Assembly (NCBI RefSeq): GCF_037893015.1
Contig: NC_133666.1
Location: forward strand, 156,286,498-156,350,497
Origin: Macrotis lagotis
Lineage: Eukaryota > Chordata > Mammalia > Peramelemorphia > Peramelidae
Length of the DNA: 64,000 nucleotides
Direction of reading: 5' to 3'
Shown: positions 46,109 to 58,225 of the stretch, piece by piece
Position numbering within the stretch: position 1 is the stretch's first letter
Layout of the letters: each line of letters opens with the position of its first letter
Program-made: the position numbers and the translations under genes
The notes under the pieces: model-generated
The model's input: only the letters and a program-made list of their open reading frames with translations
Database searches by the model: none
Told to the model about the DNA's origin: nothing

Positions 46109-46953
46109 TGCTTTTTTTTTTCCTCTTAAGAGCTTATTTTTACAATGTAGTGAGTTTAAGTAGAAAGATGAAGGAAAATAATTTTTGGAAAAATTCTTAT
46201 ATTAAATGGGGACTTGGTTCAATTTAAATGAAAATTAAGGCACATCATTTGGTTTGGTGGAATAGGTAACCAGGAAAAAGCCCTGAAGTGACAACCATCT
46301 CCTTTCTCCATTAGGGTCATCAATATTGTAGAGATTCATATTAATAAACCTCTTACCCTCCTCCCCCTCCCCCCATAATAAATAAAGTGCAAGTGGGTGT
46401 TTCTAGTTGAGGAAAAGGCATCTTCAAATGAAGCAGTAGCCCTAAATACTACATTATAGTATGACTACTCTCTAATAAATAGATACAGTGGATGATTGAA
46501 ATAGCATGAAAGAACTATATCTAATTGGATGTATAATCCTCCATGAAAGAATTAGACTTTTCTACTTTATCTATTCCCTTGGAAATACTTCAGAACCCTG
46601 TCAGAAAGATGTGTTACATTGCTCAAATCCTAAGGCTTCCTATGTTTCTATTACATTGATGAACTACACATGCGTGTTTCGGGTATTTCTTATTTAAGGG
46701 AATTGTTTCCATTTGTTATTTCAAAAGATACTCTTGGGTCTTCAAACTGCTACCACTATGTCCTAAAGTACCACTGTGAGCCTAAAGTGGAACATGAGAC
46801 ATTTGGAGTCAGATTCAATATCTCTGAATTTTTCTTTTGGGCCAGTGATTTTGGCACTCCATAAATGTGCCTGAAAGAGAATTAAACAAGCTATATATTT
46901 CTTTTTTTGACATTTGACTTCTATTCACCTGCACTTGATTAAATTTTCTTGTT
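46109..46953. other. Unique DNA, nothing recognised
   Basis: Two overlapping 63-64-codon frames (46506-46864) carry no recognisable domain. Confidence 0.45.
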
Positions 46954-47112
46954 AAAACTACTTAAGGGGCAGCTAGGTGGTACAGTGGGTAGAGCACTGG
47001 CACTGGAGTCAGGAGTACCTGAGTTCAAATCTGACCTCAGACACTTAATAATTACCTAGCTGTGTGGCCTTGGGCAAGCCACTTAACCCCATTTGTCTTA
47101 AAAAAACTACTT
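46954..47112 (+). mobile_element. tRNA-headed SINE, sense, 10-bp target duplication
   Basis: Near-consensus body 46966-47102: 'ggggcagctaggtggtacagtgggtagagcac', 'gagttcaaatctgacctcag', 'ccttgggcaagccacttaacccc'. The flanks 46954-46963 and 47103-47112 are identical (aaaactactt). One of the best preserved copies here. Confidence 0.94.
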
Positions 47113-49070
47113 CAAAATACATTTTGATCATTTTACAAATTTTCATATCATAATTTTGTTTTGCTTAAACAAGCCATTTTTCTACTTAGGAAGAATTTTA
47201 GCAAAAATATAAGGTCCAGTGATGAATTTCACTTCCATCAGAAACAAAATTGCCCAATGGGTTTAGTTTATCAAAATATTGATATGGAATAAAGCTTTAT
47301 CTTAGGCCCAGCATCCCCAGTTCTCCTACTTTTGAAGATTACTGACCTTTATCCTGTTGTCTGGACTCTTGAATTTGCATATTAAATCCATTGTATATGG
47401 TCTATAATTCTTGGACTATTCTAGCTTTGATCTTTGGTGGGAATTCAGGTTTAAAACCTGAGCCATCTGAATAACAATTTCTGATATAGTTAGACAGGTA
47501 ACCAAGAAAGAACTTGATTTTTAGTAAGGTAAAAGATGAGGAAATTATTCAGGGTCTTTGAGGTAGGGAAGAGAAAATAGAGGTATGAAAAAAGATTATT
47601 AATCTTTTTTTGAAATTCATTGGTTTGGAATTCTTAACCTAACCACTCCAGATCTGACTAAAGACTATATCAGGATTGGGGTTAAGAAGACAAGTTCTAA
47701 ATTTTTGAAGAGATAGGTACTCTTTTTCACTGAAAATTCCTTTTAAGCACTAAGGAATGTTGTTTTCTTTTTCCAGACGTCTTAGATATTGCTTACAGTG
47801 CCAGTTTAAATTCCTCTAGTACTACTTCCAATCTCAACTATGCAAACTCTTTTTCTTAGTGTTTAAACACACACACATATAAACATACATTACATACATA
47901 CACACTTATATAAAATATATCTAATTATCTTCATTATTTTTATTTATATTCAGGAAAGATACATGGCTCCAACTGAGATAGTACCCACTTGGGAAATAGA
48001 AAAAAGTGAAGAAGATGAAGATGGGTAAAGAGTTTGGAGGTATTTGGGAAGGAGAGAATAACAACTTAAAGATAAGCAAGTTGGAGGCTTAGGTGAGTCT
48101 AACGGAATAGAGATAGGTAGTTGGAAGGGAACAATATCAGGAACAGTGGAGGAATAGACAATTCAGAGGGAATTAGGACAGCTTTCAGGACTAGGTCTTC
48201 AACTGACCCACTGAGTCATCTCCCTAGAAAAAACTCAAGTTGAAGGAGACAACATTTTGATAATCTCTTTTAGATGTGCTAAAAATATTAAATCAGGTTT
48301 CTCTTTAGGACCATCAAAGCCATAACTGGAAGACTTTCCTTATCTCAAAATGTCTCCCTACCTACTTGTGGCACCCAGAAAAATTTTTTAACAAGGGACA
48401 AAGGTTTTAATCTTACAATTCAAAGTAAAAAAGTTTAGCCTTCAATTGCCTAAAAGATTAACATAGCCACTTAAATTTTTCCATCAAAAGCAAGTATAAA
48501 TGATTAAGGGAGTCCCTTCTTGGTAGTGGGGAGGAATTAGAAACTAAGGGAGCTCTGAATAACTGCAAGTTAGATGGGGAAAGTGTAAAGAAATTTGAAG
48601 GTGGGGATGTTGAAGACAATTGTTGACTATTTTGCAATATTATTTAGAGGTGGCCCTATTTTCCTTCAACAATAAGAAGAAAATGTCTTTGTTTGCAAAA
48701 CACTGCTTATCACATCCTGTAAGTCCATTAATTCCACATTAACAAAAACTTAAGACATGAAACAATAACCAATCACCTATCATGCTCTCCCAAGGAGGTA
48801 AATATTCTTCCTGAGGAAGAATTTGTGGGATTTCAGAAATATTTCATTTTCATCCTTGATCTCTTTGGCTTGAACTGTTTACAAGTCTTGATAGATTTCT
48901 TAACAAGTTAGAGTATGTCTTGGGATTTCTTAGTCCTTTTGCCTGCAATATTCTCTTGGTAATTTCTTCTGATAATTCTGATAATTTCTTCTCCTCATAG
49001 AATTGATAAAGTTACACGAGGCACTAAGAATGGCTAAAATCTTGGAATTTTTAAACCTACAAACTAACCA
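47113..49070. other. Mostly unique DNA
   Basis: No gene or confident repeat. A short (CA)/(TA)-type patch is at 47864-47905. Confidence 0.45.
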
Positions 49071-49072
49071 TC

Positions 49073-49262
49073 AAGATTGGAAATATTGGGGCAGCTAGGT
49101 GGCACAGGGGATAGAGCACCGGCCGTGAAGTCAGGAGTACCTGAGTTCAAATACGACCTCAGACACTTATTAATTACCTAGCTGGTGTGGCCTTGGGCAA
49201 GCCACTTAGCTCCATTGCCTTGCAAAAAATAAAAATAAAAAAAAACAAAAGATTGGAAATAT
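49073..49262 (+). mobile_element. tRNA-headed SINE, sense, 14-bp target duplication
   Basis: The body from 49088: 'ggggcagctaggtggcacaggggatagagcaccggcc', 'gagttcaaatacgacctcag', 'ccttgggcaagccacttagc', with an A-rich tail to 49248. The flanks 49073-49086 and 49249-49262 are identical (aagattggaaatat). CpG sites survive in the head (caccggccg), which suggests a young copy. Confidence 0.94.
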
Positions 49263-49397
49263 CTATTTTAGTTTCAAGTATAAATAGGGGTCTGATTCAG
49301 GTGTAGACCAATCATCTTGGTAATATGGCATCTTTATGTAGAGAACATCAAGAGCAGTTTCTTTTTTGAGAATTATGAAGACTGGGACATATTTGAA

Positions 49398-49535
49398 AAT
49401 TCTTTTATTGTTTGTTATTGCAAACTTGCCCAAGGTCATACAGTTAGGTGATTAAGCGTCTGAGGTTGGGTTTGAATTCAATTTCTCCTGACTCTAGGAC
49501 TGGTACTCTATCCACTGCACCACTTAACTGCCCTT
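49398..49535 (-). mobile_element. tRNA-headed SINE, antisense
   Basis: On the minus strand: 'gggcagttaagtggtgcagtggatag', 'gaattcaaacccaacctcag', 'ccttgggcaagtttgc'. Part of the 3' body is missing. A possible 7-bp attcttt flank is too short to trust. Confidence 0.85.
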
Positions 49536-51050
49536 GGGCATTCTTTAAGTGATTCAGTCTGGCCTATCACAAGGTGAAGTAAGTTGTTCCATTGATTGAA
49601 TTTTCACCTGGGGAAGCAAAATGATTCCTTCACTCACCATATCCAGTGGTACCATGTGGTAAGGGGAGAGTCTTAGGGACTTCTCCCTATCTCCCATTTC
49701 TTATATGATGCTCAGAAAGTAAGACCTCTTTGACCTTTTCATTTATTCCTTTCTATTCCAGATGACTCTGACCTTGGGAGTTTCAAAGTTCTGAAGCATG
49801 AACCATACATGGGAATTCAATTCAGGATTCCAGGAATCCAGGCCAATTCTTTATTTTAGTCAGCCCAGAACTGAGGCCTTCAAGAGCATGGAATGATCGT
49901 TTGGAGTGACTACAGCCCCATAGAAGCAGCAATGACAAATTTGGATATGAGCTTATGTTGGACAGATGTTATGTAGGTAATGATCTAAACCATAAACCTA
50001 ATCTCCATCTCCCCAGATCCTAAATAGCATGGAAGGATTACACCACTGAGACTTTGAGGTAAATGTTTGTACATGTGTTTTTGCTATATTCCTAAGTAAA
50101 TATCCTTTGTAAAAGCTATTTGGCAATAAGTAGTTAACTGGAACTGAGATTGTTGGAATATGGGCTTCAGCCAATTGCAGAGAAAAAAGATATCTACAAA
50201 CTCCGCAGGATATTCTGGTACTCTGAGAGGCAGATGTAGCCTGCCTGGTCCTGAGAGAGTGGGGCCAGAGAACACATTTTACATAGGAAAGAAATACAAA
50301 GTTACAAGGATTAGGCAGCTACCATCTTCGTTGGGGAGGAGTATGGGAAGGTTAGCGAAATAACCTCTCCTCTTCACTGGAAGTCCAAGGAAAAGATTTC
50401 CAAGTTCCAAGCTGAAAAGGAGAAGGAAAGCCCAATTGTATCTCCTTGGCTCCTCTTATTGCCTTCTAAATAGGCATCATTTTCTGGTTCAGTTACTAGT
50501 CAGCTTTAATACAATCTAGGTCAAAAGGACCAAGGAACTAATCAAGAATTTCTGGGTCTTTCCTATCATTTTAGCAAGGAGCCAAGATATAGCTATAATC
50601 CCATAGGAAAGAGGTCAAATACCTGTGCTCACCCATTGTTTGGTTTCTTTGGGATCAATTTATCATTTTCCTATATTTATGGAGTGAAATATTTGGTGAA
50701 TAGAGCAAGATAAGCAAGGAATTTCAATTACTAATTAGAAACAGAGCAAAATTTCCTTTTTTGATGAAAAGATTGAAGAAAGAACTTCTGGCCAATGAAA
50801 AAAGTTGGAATTGGTTCAAAATGCTGAACTGAAGTAAAAACCTACCTAAAGAAAATTCTTGCAACTATATAATTTTTCCTTGGGAAAGGGCTTAATATTG
50901 AAGTTAGTATTTTGATGCTGTATTCCTAAGATGATATTCAATAACCATTCATGTTATTTGTGGAATTAAATTTGTATTTTGGTTTTCAAACCCAAGTCTT
51001 CAGTTGTCCAAAGTATCTTGAAAATCTACAGTATGTGATTGTATATACTT
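49536..51050. other. Mostly unique DNA
   Basis: No gene recognised. 63-67-codon frames on opposite strands near 50084-50363 overlap and lack domains. Confidence 0.4.
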
Positions 51051-51052
51051 TT

Positions 51053-51112
51053 TGTATACAATATATTGTATACAATATATTGTATATACAATATATATAT
51101 ATATATATATAT
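51053..51112. repeat. AT palindrome followed by (TA)n
   Basis: 51053-51074 is a perfect 22-bp palindrome centred on 'atat'. A second half-copy follows and then about 12 TA units to 51112. It can extrude as a cruciform. Confidence 0.9.
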
Positions 51113-51885
51113 GGTTTTGTAGGAGTTCTTTTCCATTTATAATCATTAAATTAATATTTTGTTATATTCAAGATGACTACATTGCAGATTGAGTCCCAAG
51201 TATTTTTATTAGAATTCCTGGTTTTGTGAGAAAAGTGAAAAAAAATGCCTATTTTCCCCTGGGTTGCAATATAATAGCGTTTTTCTTTGTTATCCTTTTG
51301 GTTGGCTACTCCAGCACATCACAGTATTAAATAGCCTCCATAGAAAAGGTCACTTTTCCCCCTTATCAAAACATTTCTGTGCTGTTTTTGTTCCCAGGAG
51401 TACACACAGAAACAACAATCAATAAAAGAACATCACATAACACTTTGACTTACCTTTGAGGAATAACCATTAGGTCAACATACTTTGCCAAGCAGACTTT
51501 TACAACCAATCGTTTTCCTCATAATGGCATTTCCTAATCACTGGGTAGAAATATCTTCAATTGCAATAATAGAGCTCAGTCAGTATCTTTAATATCCTTC
51601 TCAGAACTATGACCTTAACATTTTCTTTTTCCTTAGGGATTTCTTTATTATGTAACCGAAATGGTTCCCAGTTACAATTCTCAGTGTTTCAGGATAAAAG
51701 AAAGTTTCTCCTGCTTCCACTGCTGTATCAGCAGCAGAACAGTCTATTGATATTCCATTTTACCTTTTATTCTTTTTATTTGCAAATGTTTGTATGTTTT
51801 AAAAATTGTAGATCAAGTGGGAGATTTGTACTCAGTAGTTTCATTTGGCTACATCTATCTAGAGTTCAAGACTTTTTACTAGGTG
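51113..51885. other. Unique DNA, possible conserved block
   Basis: No transposon recognised. 51180-51560 is repeat-free and could be a conserved element; a 95-codon sense frame (51609-51896) has no recognised domain. Confidence 0.3.
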
Positions 51886-51889
51886 GAGC

Positions 51890-52010
51890 ACATTAATCTT
51901 CACATCTCATTGAAATTGGGTAAGGGATTTACCCCCATTTTCTAGATAGGGGAAATGAAGCAAAGAGTGGAAGGATTTACCCAAAAACTTGTAAATGAAT
52001 AATGGTAAAA
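51890..52010 (+). repeat. MIR-like SINE remnant
   Basis: 'cttcacatctcattgaaattgggtaag', 'cccccattttctagataggggaaatgaagc' and 'ggatttacccaaaaact' follow the MIR core. Confidence 0.6.
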
Positions 52011-52074
52011 TAGTGAATTTTATGAATAGGTATGAGGTAATTAAGAAGAAAAGGATTGTAGGAATTTACTATTT

Positions 52075-52322
52075 GTTGAGTCATTTTTTAGTCATGTCCA
52101 ATTCTTCAAGATCCAGTTTGAGATTTTCTTGGCAAAAAAATTGGAGTTAGTTGCCATTTTCTTCTCCATTTTACAGATGAGGAACTGAAAATAATAGAAT
52201 TAAGTGACTTAGCCGGGAACCAACAACTAGTAAATGTCTGAAGCTGGATTGGAACCCCCAAAAAGGGATTTTCCTGACTCAAAACCCTGCATTCTATCTA
52301 TTGTGCCACCTAGCTACCCTAA
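52075..52322 (-). mobile_element. SINE with RTE-like tail, antisense
   Basis: From left: 'gagtcattttttagtcatgtccaattcttcaagatcc' (reverse of the tail), 'gattttcttggcaaaaaaattggagt', 'cattttacagatgaggaact', 'ctggattggaaccccc', 'ctattgtgccacctagctaccc' (reverse of the tRNA head). The tail stretch at 52096-52108 matches the RTE 3' end at 56575-56587 in 12 of 13 bases. Confidence 0.88.
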
Positions 52323-52424
52323 GAGATTATTATCTTGGTTGATGTTGTTGCTGATGTCTTAAACCAAATGACTTACAAAAATGTAGCATGAAGATATTAT
52401 ATTTAACAGAAATGGGGGCGGTGA

Positions 52425-53830
52425 TTGGTTGGGTTTCTTGATGTGAAGCTCCCAGCTTCTTGCCCACTTCTATTCAGGATTCTGAATTAGGGACAGTGAT
52501 GGTAAGTGTGATGTACTCAAATGATCATGGAGATGCAGAAGAGGTGGAGGCTGAAAAGGAACTCCAGGAGCAGACCTACTCCTCCCAGTTCTACTTATAC
52601 CAGTTCCTACTTTACCTTTCACTGGAAAAATTTCAGTTAGATCCACTTAGGCTCATGTAGAAAATGCTCACTACAAGCACCTTGAATTTTATCAAGGAAA
52701 AGATGAACTTGGAGAGGGACCCAGCCCTACCCACAGGACCCATATCAGAGTTACTTTTAGCCTTAACTACCCAACAACTTCTTCAGGGAGCTGGAGGTGA
52801 TCCTGGGTTTACCAGTCATATAAGATTGCTGTGTTGTAGCATTACCTCTGCTCATGAAGGGTGACTGTAGGCAAATATCTTCTCTTCTTGGGGTCTCAAT
52901 TTACCCATATATCAGAGTTGAGGAACCTACCCTGGAGAGAGCTTTGAGATCATAAATGACAAGTACCTTTGAGACCTGGTTCCTGATGACTTCCCTAGAT
53001 GTAGGAAGGGATCCTTACCCTTAGCTTCTGTCTGTGGCTCCTTCTCTGGGGGCAACCTTCTCAGGCAATCTGGGATTGGATGGGACTGATTCCAAATCTT
53101 GGAAATCATCAGATTCAAAACCCCAAGCCAGGACACAAAATCCTTCCCTTCAGATATTTGCCTACCTCTGGAGAGTTTCAAGAAAAATGTTATCCAAAGA
53201 TTTAATATGTCAGGAGCCTGGGGTGAAGCTTCCTAGTGACAAGATGGAAGCATCACCTCTTGAAGGTATTTCTGATTTGGTCTCACTATCTGTTGATGGC
53301 AGAACAAGTATTGTATTCTATTTCCTAAAGGTTTGATAGAACTCCGTTCCTCTTGCCTTCACCCTCCCACAATCAGAGCTGCTGTCACAGAATCCTTCCT
53401 CTCTGTCAATGATCAATCACAAGGCTCACCCTCTTTAACAAACTCTGTTAAAGGAGGAATGTTGGTGGGCCCAAACAACTTGGGCTGCTGCTCCTATTCA
53501 AATTGGATTTTTTACTATGAGTCTGGTCATCAGGTACATCCTAGTTTTTCCTCTGTTTTAGCTTCTGGTCACATGAAAAATCTTACCTCGGGATTGAGGC
53601 ATGAAGGGGGCAGGCAAGGTCAGGAGACCTGGACATCTGAGTAGACAAAGTCCAGATTGCCTGTAGAAGTGATACCAAACCAACACCCCTGGAAGCAGTA
53701 TGAATTCTCATCTTCTCTGCCCCACCCCTCCACACCCCAGTTTCTGACCATAATTTTGAGCCCCTCTTCTCTATTTCTTTCTACTTTGTCCTAGTTCATC
53801 TCCCCCTCCCATAGTAGCCTTGAAGTATTA
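52425..53830. other. GC-richer block with clustered short frames; unclassified
   Basis: Visibly GC-richer than the flanks, with sense frames of 66 (52460), 66 (52664), 100 (53034) and 103 (53333) codons in succession and an 84-codon antisense frame. I recognise no domain and no poly-A terminus. 52795-52960 contains a decayed MIR ('gtgactgtaggcaaatatcttctcttcttggggtctcaattta'). Options: an old processed pseudogene, an LTR remnant, an unrecognised non-coding exon or simply a GC-rich island. I do not call it coding. Confidence 0.3.
52795..52960 (+). repeat. MIR-like SINE remnant
   Basis: 'gactgtaggcaaatatcttctcttcttggggtctcaatttacccatatatcagagttgagg' mirrors MIR 'gggcaagtcacttcacctctctgggcctcagtttcc...'. 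Confidence 0.65.
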
Positions 53831-54350
53831 TAGGGATAAAGAAATCTTTATCCAAGGTAATATGTTTTCTATTTTCAAAAGGCCTATTTCATTTGTTTTT
53901 ATGAATAAAACATTCAAATTCTACCTCCTCCCTCAAACCCAGTAATAGGTAAATCCAATAATATAAACAAAATTATAACTGTCATCATTATAATGCTTCC
54001 AAAGAGGAAGATTTATAATGTCATTTCATAATTTAAGCATGACTACTTTTGAGACTTCCTGGAAGCCTTATTAACTAAATGTTGCCCTTAATAGACAATC
54101 ATGAGCTAAGACAGAGTGAAAAATGGTCATTAATAATATTAGCAAATTGAAAGTCTGACAGCTAGAGAATATTTAAAATATTAATAGATGAATATTGCAC
54201 TTTCATTCTCATTCAGTAGTAGATTTATATAAATTTGATGTGATTTTTGGTCAGAAATAAGTGACATGTAGTTATAAGTAGGGATTTGATTGACTAAGTA
54301 TTCTTAGAGGGACCCCTCATCTCATCTTCAACATATACATTGTACAATAA
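53831..54350. other. AT-rich DNA, nothing recognised
   Basis: No gene or confident repeat. Confidence 0.45.
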
Positions 54351-54351
54351 A

Positions 54352-54480
54352 TATTTTTGATTAAATTCAACAAGCATTTATTTAGTATCCACTGTTTGCT
54401 AGACACCGGAGATACAAAAAGTGAAATAGACCTTGCCCTCAAGGAACTTACATTTTACTTGAGGGCAGGGAATAACATAT
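54352..54480 (-). repeat. L2 LINE 3' end, antisense
   Basis: 'aattcaacaagcatttatttagtatccactgtttgctagacaccggagatac' and 'ccttgccctcaaggaacttacattttac' are the reversed L2 3' end. Confidence 0.85.
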
Positions 54481-54811
54481 ATAAATATATCCAAACTTTA
54501 TCCAAAATAAATACTAATAATTTGAGGAAGGATGAAGATCCTGACTGATAGAATCAGAAAATTTTTCCTGTAGCATGTGGCACTTGCTATGGCACCCACT
54601 TTGTGGGTTTTTTATTTTGTTTTGTTTTTGCAGAATAACACTTTATATCAGTATATATTTTATACTTTTAAAAATTCTATTTTAAATGTTGATCTTAGAA
54701 TTGCAGAAGACTTCAGAGTGATAATCCTGCACATATATATGAAAAATTAACTTCTTATATATCCTCTAACCTACTAAATATTGACCACTCTCAATGATTG
54801 AATCACTATTT

Positions 54812-54893
54812 AGTTCAATTCAATCTATTTATTAAGCACATACTATTTACAAATAGCTGAGGAAGAAGGAAAACAAAAGGCAAAGGATATAAT
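54812..54893 (-). repeat. L2 LINE 3' end, antisense, short
   Basis: 'tcaattcaatctatttattaagcacatactatttac' is the reversed L2 terminus; it is cut off by the RTE element beginning near 54895. Confidence 0.6.
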
Positions 54894-54894
54894 C

Positions 54895-56630
54895 AATTGA
54901 ATACAGAATTCCAGAGAATAGCAAGAAAAGATAAGGTCTTCTTAAATAAATAATGCAAAGTATAGAAGAAAACAATGGAATGGGAAAGGCAAGAGATCTC
55001 TTTAGGAAAATTATCAAGGGAAAGTTTCATGCAAACATGGACATAGTAAATGACAAAATGGTAGGTATTTAATAGAAGCAAAGGAAATTAAGAAGAGAAT
55101 GAGACAAGAAAGATCTTAACATCACTGATAACCACAATGATGTGGTTATTGATCTGGAATCAGACATCCTGGAGAATCTAGTAAAAGGAACCTTAGGAGG
55201 CATTGTCAACATTAAAGCTAATAGAGATGAAAGAATTCTAGCAGAGTAATTTAAAACCTCCAAAGATGATGATGTTAAAATGCTATACTCAACATGCCAA
55301 CAAATTTGGAAAATACAATAGTGGTCAGTGGATAGGAAAAAAATCAGTTTATGTTCTAATCCTAAAAGAAGGAAAATGCCAAGGAATATTCAAATTACCA
55401 AACAATTGTTCTCATTTACTTCAGTCATATGGGAACCAAGAATTACCCAAAGAACAGGCTGGTTTTCAAGAGGCAGAGGAACTAGAGACCAAATTGTCAG
55501 CATTCACTGGATTATGGAGGTTGCCAGGAAGTTCCAGAAAAGTCATTTACCTCTGCTTCATTGACTATACTAAAACTTTTGACTGTGTGAATTATAAAAA
55601 GCTGTAGCAAGTCCTCAAAGAGATGGGAGTACCATCATCTTATTTGTCTCCAGAGCAATCTATATGCTCAAAGAAGAAACAGTTGAACTGAACTTGGAAC
55701 AACTAATTGGTTTAAGAAATTAAAAGGTGTTTGAAAAGCCTGTATGTTGTCACCTTATTTATTTAATTCATGAAAAACCAGGCTAGATTTTAAAAAAACT
55801 GGAATTAAAGTTGCTGGAAGAAATATCAAATGGCTCAGATATACAGACAATATCATTCTGATGGCAGAAGGTGATGAGGAATTAAGAAGCTTCTTGATGA
55901 AGGTGAAAGAGAAGCATGTAAAAATTGATTTGAAGCATAACATAAAAAACACACCAAAAACTAAGATCTTGGCAACTGGTCCCATCCTTCTTGACAAATA
56001 GATGGAGGTGAAATGGCAGCAGTGTCATATTTTATACTTTTGAACAAAAAATCATTCCAAATGGAGACTGAAGTCATGAAATTAAAAGATGCTTGCTTCT
56101 TGGAAGAAAAGCCTTGGCAAATCTGGACATCATATATACAAAGCAGAGACATCACTTTGCCAACAAAGATCTGTATAGTCAAAACTATGGATTTTCTAGT
56201 AGCAATATATAGATGTAAGAACTATCTATATGGAAAACAGTGCTGCAAAACTAATGCTTTTGAATTGTGGTGCTGGAGATTCTTGAGGGTCCCTTGGATA
56301 GCAAGGAGGACAAATCAGTTTATACTTTAAGAAATTAATTTATGCTATTCACTAGAAGGTAAGATATTGAAGCTGAAGTTTAAATACTTTGGCCATATAA
56401 TAGGATCCATTGGAAAAAACCATAATGTTGGGGAAAGATTGAAGGTAAAAGGAAAAGGAGAGGGCAGGAAATAATGGTTAGATAGCATCATGGAAACAAT
56501 GAACAAGCATCTTAATTGACTTTGAAAGCCAATGGAGAATAGAAAGACCTGGCAAGCTATGATCCATGGGAACATGAAGAGTTGGACCCAAATGAATAAT
56601 AACAGCAAGGCCTTGTGCTCAAAGGAGATC
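54895..56630 (+). mobile_element. RTE (Bov-B-like) LINE, reverse-transcriptase and C-terminal part, broken
   Basis: A 5'-truncated non-LTR retrotransposon; the endonuclease is absent. In order: a linker near 54990 ('GKARDLF'), the RT fingers region, RT motif A as F-I-D-Y-T-K-T-F-D (55557-55583), the motif C region at 55840-55851 reading Y-T-D-N where relatives have Y-A-D-D (one catalytic Asp lost), 'ILATGPI' (about 55966), and a C-terminal 'FELWCWR..RVPW' stretch (about 56250-56300), typical of RTE/Bov-B. Frames shift several times (55266-55607, 55328-55564, 56013-56330), so it is inactive. The end near 56575 carries 'catgaagagttggac', like the tail of one SINE group here. RTE elements of this type are known in marsupial genomes. 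Confidence 0.88.
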
Positions 56631-57070
56631 CAAAGACAAAAATAGGAGACTCTTTTCTTAAGGCACTTAACATTCTGCAGGAAGAATGGATAGTGTGGAT
56701 AACATCCAAATTAGCATAATATGAGGGAAATTGAGGAGGGAGTACTAATATTTTTATCAGTATTTTACTTCCATTCTTAAAGTACTATAAAAATGTCACA
56801 TACTATTCTAGAGATAATGGGGAATTGCCTATGGTTTTTTAGGATGAGAGACAGATATGCAGAGAGACAGTGACATATAGAGAGTGACTCAGAGAAAGAC
56901 TGAGGGGGAGGCATGGAGAGAGATGGGGGGAAGAGAGAAAAAAAAGATGGGGGAGAGAAATAAGAGAGAAAGGAGAGAGAAATGAGGCTGGGTGATATGT
57001 CAGACCTATGCTTTAGGAAGGTTAGTTTGATAGCTATGTAGGGAATGGATTGAAGAAAGGAGAGACTAGA

Positions 57071-57075
<5 letters not shown>

Positions 57076-57108
<33 letters not shown>
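57076..57108. repeat. (GA)n microsatellite
   Basis: About 16 GA units inside the antisense L2. Confidence 0.95.
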
Positions 57109-57110
<2 letters not shown>

Positions 57111-57377
57111 AATTAGGAGCATTTTTACAATATTCCATTGGTAGCTGCATTAATACTGAGTAGAATCTAATGAGAAATGCAAAAATAGAATAGATAAGAC
57201 TTGAATATTGTTTGATATAAAAGATAAGAAGGAAAAGTCCAGTATGATTCTAAAGTTATGATTGTAGGTGTCTGGGAGGATGGTGATACATGATGTTGTT
57301 AATAGAAATAGGGAAGTTTGAGGAAGGAACTATTTGGGATGAGGGAAGATAGTTCCATTTTGCATCTGCTGACTCTG

Positions 57378-57432
57378 TGCGTGTGCATGTGTGCATGCGT
57401 GCATGCGTACATGCATGTGTGTGTGTGTGTGT
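57378..57432. repeat. (TG)/(CATG)n microsatellite
   Basis: TG repeat with 'gcatgcgtgcatgcg' interruptions. Confidence 0.93.
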
Positions 57433-57994
57433 TTAAGTGGCAATAGTATTTGAAGAGAAAGAGAGGTAAAGGAAGAAGAGTATTGTGAAAAAATAATTGG
57501 TAAATATTGAGAGGGAAGATTCAGTTAAATAATGTGGTGAGAAGCCAGGAACTGAGAAGAAAGGGAATGGTGAGAAAAAAGAAGCATGAGTCCAATTTTC
57601 AAAGTAATGTGTAATATGAACATATGAGAATTCCTTAAAAAGGAAAGAGAAAGAATTGCTGAAAATGAAACCATAAGCCTGAGCAAGAGTTTGATGCAAC
57701 AGATTAGTCTGAACAGAAGCAGAGGCTTTTCAAATTCAATTTGCAGTTTATATCTAAATATAAAGGAAAATGCCTTATAAAATTATATAGGTAATTTTGA
57801 CTTGGAAATTAGAGAACAAGTTAGTTTATATACTTCATATACTTATTTAGTCCCCACTCCATTCCCACTTTTGTAAATTACTTTTACAGATTTCTGTAAC
57901 CAGGTAGTTGACTTTCTGGTGAAGATTCTCTTGAGACTTAGTATAGTTCTATGATAATATATAGTCAGTCATCTACATGAAACATTTCAAGTTT

Positions 57995-58225
57995 TAGATA
58001 TAGCTAGATAGTAGAATATAGGACTTGGAATCAGGAATACCTGAGTTTGAAGCCTGCCTTGTTCTCTTACTAGCTGGACAAGTACTTTAAACTCTTTGTG
58101 TAAAATGGGAATGATAATAACACCTTCCTTGGATTTTTGATGAAGAGCAAATTACTTAGCATATGTGAAGAGTTTTGGAAACCTTAATGTACTATGTTAA
58201 TGCTTATTTATTATATTATCATCAT
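57995..58225 (+). repeat. MIR SINE
   Basis: 'ggacttggaatcaggaatacctgagtttgaag', 'gtaaaatgggaatgataataacacc', 'agcatatgtgaagagttttggaaacc', 'aatgcttattta': near full-length MIR. Confidence 0.85.

Larger units (their letters stand above)
56600..57720 (-). mobile_element. L2 LINE fragment, antisense
   Basis: 'gtgatatgtcagacctatgctttaggaaggttagtttg' (56990) and 'gtctgggaggatggtgatac..aatagggaagtttgaggaagg' (57270) are the reverse complement of L2 ORF2 and 3' sequence. GA-rich simple DNA (56870-57000), a (GA)n array and a (TG)n array interrupt it. The 88-codon antisense frame at 57433-57699 belongs to the L2 region and is broken. Confidence 0.7.

Noticed and set aside
46966..47040. tRNA gene suggested by A and B box-like words
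   Set aside because: The same head recurs in many SINE copies, each with a SINE body, an A-rich tail and target duplications; no tRNA cloverleaf is supported.
53034..53644. Two successive frames of 100 and 103 codons as a gene
   Set aside because: Different frames, no domain, no clear splice sites, and a MIR lies in the same block. Kept only as an unclassified block.
55266..56330. Functional reverse-transcriptase gene
   Set aside because: Frameshifts, stops and a changed motif C show a dead RTE copy.
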